Source: a virus. From it: DNA of 26,867 nucleotides. The notes beneath the pieces are model-generated. The model was not told the origin of the DNA. It saw only the letters and a list, made by a program, of their open reading frames with translations, and did no database searches. The stretch is taken from positions 1 to 26,867 of the IMG/VR virus record IMGVR_UViG_3300025151_000243. One strand, written 5' to 3'. Within the stretch, counting starts at the first letter, position 1; each line of letters starts with the position of its first letter. The translations under genes and the position numbers were made by a program. This document shows, one piece after another, positions 23,601 to 26,867 of the stretch.

Positions 23601-25264
23601 GCGAAGGAGTAAAATTTAAAACGGGTTTCCTAGGACCAAATGTCAGCTATGGAGACATGGCAAAGCAAATCAGCGATGGCATCATAGATGATGTAAACAG
23701 ACTTGAACAATCAAGATTGGTAAAACAAGAAAGGGCTGACAGAAGGCTTGGTTTTACTAGAACCTTAGAGGAAACTGTTCCTGCGGGGTTGACTAATAAG
23801 TATTCAGAGGGTGCTCAACTTCTATTGCAAGACCTTCAAGCTAAGTCATCCAAGGCTTATCAAACAGGAGTTGCATCCGACATTCAAGCTTATCAAGCAG
23901 CTAAGAAGGAGTACAATGATTACAAAAACATAGCCGTTACTGTTAGTGCTTTCGACAGTCAGACTAGAGTAAACATCATGAATGGTAAGGTCGAGGGAAT
24001 GATAGGCACTAAGGAAGAGAACCTTCAGCGTTTTAGAGAGCAAGATGTTTCTAATGTCAGGTTTGAGAATGGTCGTCTTGTTATGAATGATGGCACATAC
24101 TGGAGAGAGTCAGGACTTTCGGACGTGAATAACGTGTACATGCCGCAGTTGGAGTGGGAGCCTTCAAAGTTTATGATTGACCCTCTTTCTGACACTCTTG
24201 TAAAAGACAAATACTTAGGCATAAAATCAGTCTTTCAAAAGACCGACCCAAAATTTGGATTAGCTACGGGTGAGCTAAAGTTAGATGAGCTTTATCCTGA
24301 GATACAAGAGGATTTAGAAAACACAAACAGATTAAACCCTCAAGGCTTTATGGAGGCAGCTGCTGTTCTTTATCATAAAGCTATTAATAAACCTGGCAAG
24401 GCTGAATTTAGTGAGGAAGACTATGCTGAAGCAACGTCTTTTTACAATGTTGACTTTAATAACCCAACAATAACCCAAGGTGAAGGTGAAAACGCTAGAG
24501 AGGTTTCTGTACTTGAGGGGAAATTCAACAACGAAGGTGACTTTATTTTTACGTTAACTGATGACGAATTAAAGGCTAAAGGTCTTAATGATGCAAGTAG
24601 GTCGAGGAAAGCTTATGAGATGCAAATGGAAGAGACCGCAAGGCTAATCATAGGGAAGATGGGTGTTGAAGATAAGTCAGGAGAGATTACCGCCCTTGAG
24701 ACAGCGCAGCGTCTTGAAAAAGAACAAGCCTTGCTTGAAGCCCAAGTAGAGAAACAAAAAGCTGATGCAGAACTTGTAGGATTTGCTCCTGCTCTTTTCC
24801 CAGTTAAAGCAAATATGACTAATGAACAGATTCAACAATCACAAGCTCTAGTAGATGGTCAACAGGTTGATGGACTGGAAGGAGATGGATTTGCATTTAG
24901 AGCAAGCGTTGGTGGTCAAAACTTTGACACTGAACTTGTGGTTAAATCAAAAACCTCAAGCGGAAAGTCTTCTGAAAAAGCACAAAGAATAAGACTAAAC
25001 AACGTCATATTGGATGATAAGGGAGATGTGGCTGCATACACCATATTGAAAGCAAAAGGTGAAATGGATATAGATTTTAATAATGCTACTCAGTATGACG
25101 TTGAAACAGTGCGTAAGGGTACATTAAAATTTAATGAACTCGATGCCGCCTTTAAAAGAGTGAAATTCTCTAGTACAAAACCCAATCTAGAAACATTATT
25201 ATTTTTAGCTAAGGCAGAGGTAGAGGTAATTAATAAAGCTTTGGACAAAGCTGGACAAGACTAA
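23597..25264 (+). CDS. Probable internal virion (cargo) protein
   Basis: This 555-residue, hydrophilic, largely helical protein has no signal peptide, membrane segment or known motif. Its helical regions are rich in Gln, Glu, Lys and Ala (for example LQDLQAKSSKAYQTG and a coiled-coil-like region at about 366-392 with EKEQALLEAQVEKQKADAEL). A C-terminal more globular part follows (about 430-555). The start overlaps the preceding stop (ATGA). Its place between a gp14-like gene and another large cargo-like gene suggests it is packaged and ejected with the DNA. I do not recognise the family; calling it cargo rests on context. Confidence 0.65.
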   Translation: MSEGVKFKTGFLGPNVSYGDMAKQISDGIIDDVNRLEQSRLVKQERADRRLGFTRTLEETVPAGLTNKYSEGAQLLLQDLQAKSSKAYQTGVASDIQAYQAAKKEYNDYKNIAVTVSAFDSQTRVNIMNGKVEGMIGTKEENLQRFREQDVSNVRFENGRLVMNDGTYWRESGLSDVNNVYMPQLEWEPSKFMIDPLSDTLVKDKYLGIKSVFQKTDPKFGLATGELKLDELYPEIQEDLENTNRLNPQGFMEAAAVLYHKAINKPGKAEFSEEDYAEATSFYNVDFNNPTITQGEGENAREVSVLEGKFNNEGDFIFTLTDDELKAKGLNDASRSRKAYEMQMEETARLIIGKMGVEDKSGEITALETAQRLEKEQALLEAQVEKQKADAELVGFAPALFPVKANMTNEQIQQSQALVDGQQVDGLEGDGFAFRASVGGQNFDTELVVKSKTSSGKSSEKAQRIRLNNVILDDKGDVAAYTILKAKGEMDIDFNNATQYDVETVRKGTLKFNELDAAFKRVKFSSTKPNLETLLFLAKAEVEVINKALDKAGQD

Positions 25265-25273
25265 AATCTTTAT

Positions 25274-25281
25274 TATTTTTG
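25274..25281 (+). promoter_or_regulatory. Bacteroidota -7 promoter element for the last gene
   Basis: TATTTTTG matches TANNTTTG in an AT-rich gap and ends four bases before the ATG at 25286. The match is less secure because the region is T-rich. Confidence 0.42.
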
Positions 25282-25285
25282 AAGA

Positions 25286-26867
25286 ATGGATGAGGAATTA
25301 AAAGCTCTCTTGCAAGAGGCAAAAGCCAATGGAGCAAGTAGATTTGACTTAGTAAATATTGTTACTGATTACAGGTCTAAAAAAAAAAAGGAATCACTGG
25401 TTTCGGATGCGAGTTCACTCTTTCGTTTTCGGGTGGAAACGGATTCTACGGAGTCTCCCTCGACTGGAGGTTTGGACGGAGAAGAGGAGTCTCAAGGTTC
25501 GGGTTCGACTGCCGTAGGTACTGGTGGTGAGTTTACTACCGAGGCATTTGATGAAAGTCCAGCAGGGGGTGGTTTAATTTTTAATACCATTAATGATGTT
25601 GGTGGTGAATTCACTGCTAATCTACTTGACAAGGCATACGAAAACTTTAGTGAAATCTACAACCAAACTGCAAGAGAGCAGTTTGATGTAGAGCTTTTTA
25701 TGAATGCATTCTATCGTGCCGACCAACAATCAATAATCACAGGTCAACGCATAGAGGACAGGAGAGAGAGAGTGTCTAAAGGTATGGCAGACTACTTTCT
25801 TCCAAACGAAAAGTACGATGTGTATATCAACGCTTATAGAAAAGCTGAATCCGATGAAGAGAGAGACTCTATAAAAAATTCCATTGTAGACGAGATATTC
25901 GAAGATGGTATTGAGACAGAGGAAGGTAGGATTATGTTATTGACTGGCGTTAGTGAGAGAGTTTCTGATTACGGTAGATATGGAGCATCAATATCGCTTG
26001 CTAATCGTGACATTTCTTTTGATAAGCTGTTTGCCGCTTTACCATCTTCACTTTATATAAGTCCCCAAAGAAAAGGTGATGCCTCTAAATTCACTGAAGA
26101 AGACTACGAAATAGACCCTGAAACTGCTGATGATGAGTACCCTAAGATGAGACTAACCGCTGAAGCTCTTGCTAGGGAAAGAGCGTTTGGAGCCCCCCTT
26201 CCGCTGGAGGAGATAATGGACCAAGAAGAAATTGCACTTGGTGGTAAAGCGGCGCAAGTAGCAGCTAGAAAATTAAAAGAGCAACTTCCTGAAGACCTGT
26301 TAAACAACAGAACAGCATTACAGAATTACGAAAAATACTTACTTGACAATCACAACTTAGGGATTGATTTAAGTGAAGATGGATACCTTGGTGGTGGCGG
26401 TTATCACAAAACATTTGCTGGTGGGTCAGGGGCTGGATTCAGTAGAAGCGTAGCTAAATTACTTCACGGAGGTACATCATTTGCTTCAGATGTTTTAGAG
26501 AGCACCATTGGTAACACCAGACTAACAAGATACCTGAAAGAAACTTCTGATAAACAGAAGAGAGGAATAGAAGCCTTAGACGATAAAATACCTATACCTT
26601 TAGATTCATTCTCAGAGAAAACAGAAGGCATCGAGAGCATTGACGACCTCACTAAAACCGTAGAGGATGGTCTAAGGTTGACATCTGAAAGTGGACCAAT
26701 GATGCTTGCCGCTATAGTTTCTGGACTGGTCACAAAAGGTAAGTTTAAGCTCGGAGTAAAGCTTGCAAAAACACAAGCAAAAAAAGAACTTGCTGAAGTT
26801 GCATTGAAAAAGTCTGCAACATTCTGGGGTGCTCAAAACGTAGCAACTTTCGGTGCTGTCAGCGCAT
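25286..26867 (+). CDS. Large internal virion protein, 5' part (runs off window)
   Basis: An open frame from the ATG at 25286 continues to the window end without a stop, giving 527 residues. It begins MDEELKALLQEAKANGASRF. Four lysines at residues 32-35 are encoded by a run of 11 A. An acidic, Gly/Ser-rich disordered stretch follows (about 50-95, for example GLDGEEESQGSGSTAVG), then helical segments and a Gly-rich turn (GYLGGGGYHKTFAGGSGAG, about 364-382). The last visible part is Ala/Lys-rich and partly hydrophobic (GPMMLAAIVSGLVTKG, about 471-486, then FWGAQNVATFGAVSA). This resembles the N-terminal part of very large cargo proteins of podoviruses. Any enzymatic domain would lie beyond the window. 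Confidence 0.7.
   Translation, partial: MDEELKALLQEAKANGASRFDLVNIVTDYRSKKKKESLVSDASSLFRFRVETDSTESPSTGGLDGEEESQGSGSTAVGTGGEFTTEAFDESPAGGGLIFNTINDVGGEFTANLLDKAYENFSEIYNQTAREQFDVELFMNAFYRADQQSIITGQRIEDRRERVSKGMADYFLPNEKYDVYINAYRKAESDEERDSIKNSIVDEIFEDGIETEEGRIMLLTGVSERVSDYGRYGASISLANRDISFDKLFAALPSSLYISPQRKGDASKFTEEDYEIDPETADDEYPKMRLTAEALARERAFGAPLPLEEIMDQEEIALGGKAAQVAARKLKEQLPEDLLNNRTALQNYEKYLLDNHNLGIDLSEDGYLGGGGYHKTFAGGSGAGFSRSVAKLLHGGTSFASDVLESTIGNTRLTRYLKETSDKQKRGIEALDDKIPIPLDSFSEKTEGIESIDDLTKTVEDGLRLTSESGPMMLAAIVSGLVTKGKFKLGVKLAKTQAKKELAEVALKKSATFWGAQNVATFGAVSA

Noticed and set aside
1-26867. Possible circular genome, with the last open gene continuing into the first frame
   Set aside because: The last codon leaves one base. 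Joining the ends puts the first bases into a frame that reaches a stop (TAA at about base 49-51), and there is no long terminal overlap. The window looks like part of a larger genome.

Overview
The window is a dense, almost fully coding piece of a tailed (short-tailed, podovirus-like) bacteriophage genome that very probably infects a member of the Bacteroidota, perhaps a marine flavobacterium. The phage assignment rests on a complete packaging and virion set: terminase large subunit with ATPase and RNase H-fold nuclease motifs, portal, scaffold, major capsid protein, ring/adaptor proteins, a giant tail protein and ejected-cargo proteins. The host assignment rests on repeated TANNTTTG (Bacteroidota -7 type) promoters placed just before gene clusters, on the lack of Shine-Dalgarno sequences, and on a Bacteroidota-like signal peptide. 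Gene order and protein style resemble crAss-like phages (Crassvirales) and their marine relatives. That comparison is from family knowledge only; no search was run.

Layout. 2-925: end of an unidentified virion-type gene. 935-2350: a small island with genes in alternating orientation: a Sec-exported protein (-), a basic protein (+) and a winged-helix regulator (-). 2356-6809: an operon with a fibre/decoration protein, two small unknowns, a tandem GroES-like co-chaperonin, a small gene that may be the small terminase, and TerL. 6833-11894: portal, a small BppU-like beta protein, a repeat-built fibre and a 47-residue ORF. 11937-14873: a basic conserved phage protein, scaffold and major capsid protein, closed by a strong terminator. 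14890-15769: an unknown virion-type gene closed by a second terminator. 15773-22650: two ring/adaptor proteins and a 1758-residue tail ('muzzle' or stabilization) protein. 22653-25264: two ejection/cargo proteins. 25274-26867: the 5' part of another large cargo protein that runs off the window.

How it works together. Each structural cluster has its own promoter, while genes within clusters are mostly joined by ATGA, TAATG or TGATG overlaps. This suggests promoter-driven first genes (several nearly leaderless) followed by translationally coupled partners. The most interesting control point is at 2350-2380. There the regulator and the fibre-chaperonin-packaging operon diverge from two -7 elements that form one near-palindrome, so the two promoters are expected to exclude each other.

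No tRNA, rRNA, CRISPR array, transposase or integrase was recognised. No gene-free stretch exceeds about 80 bases.
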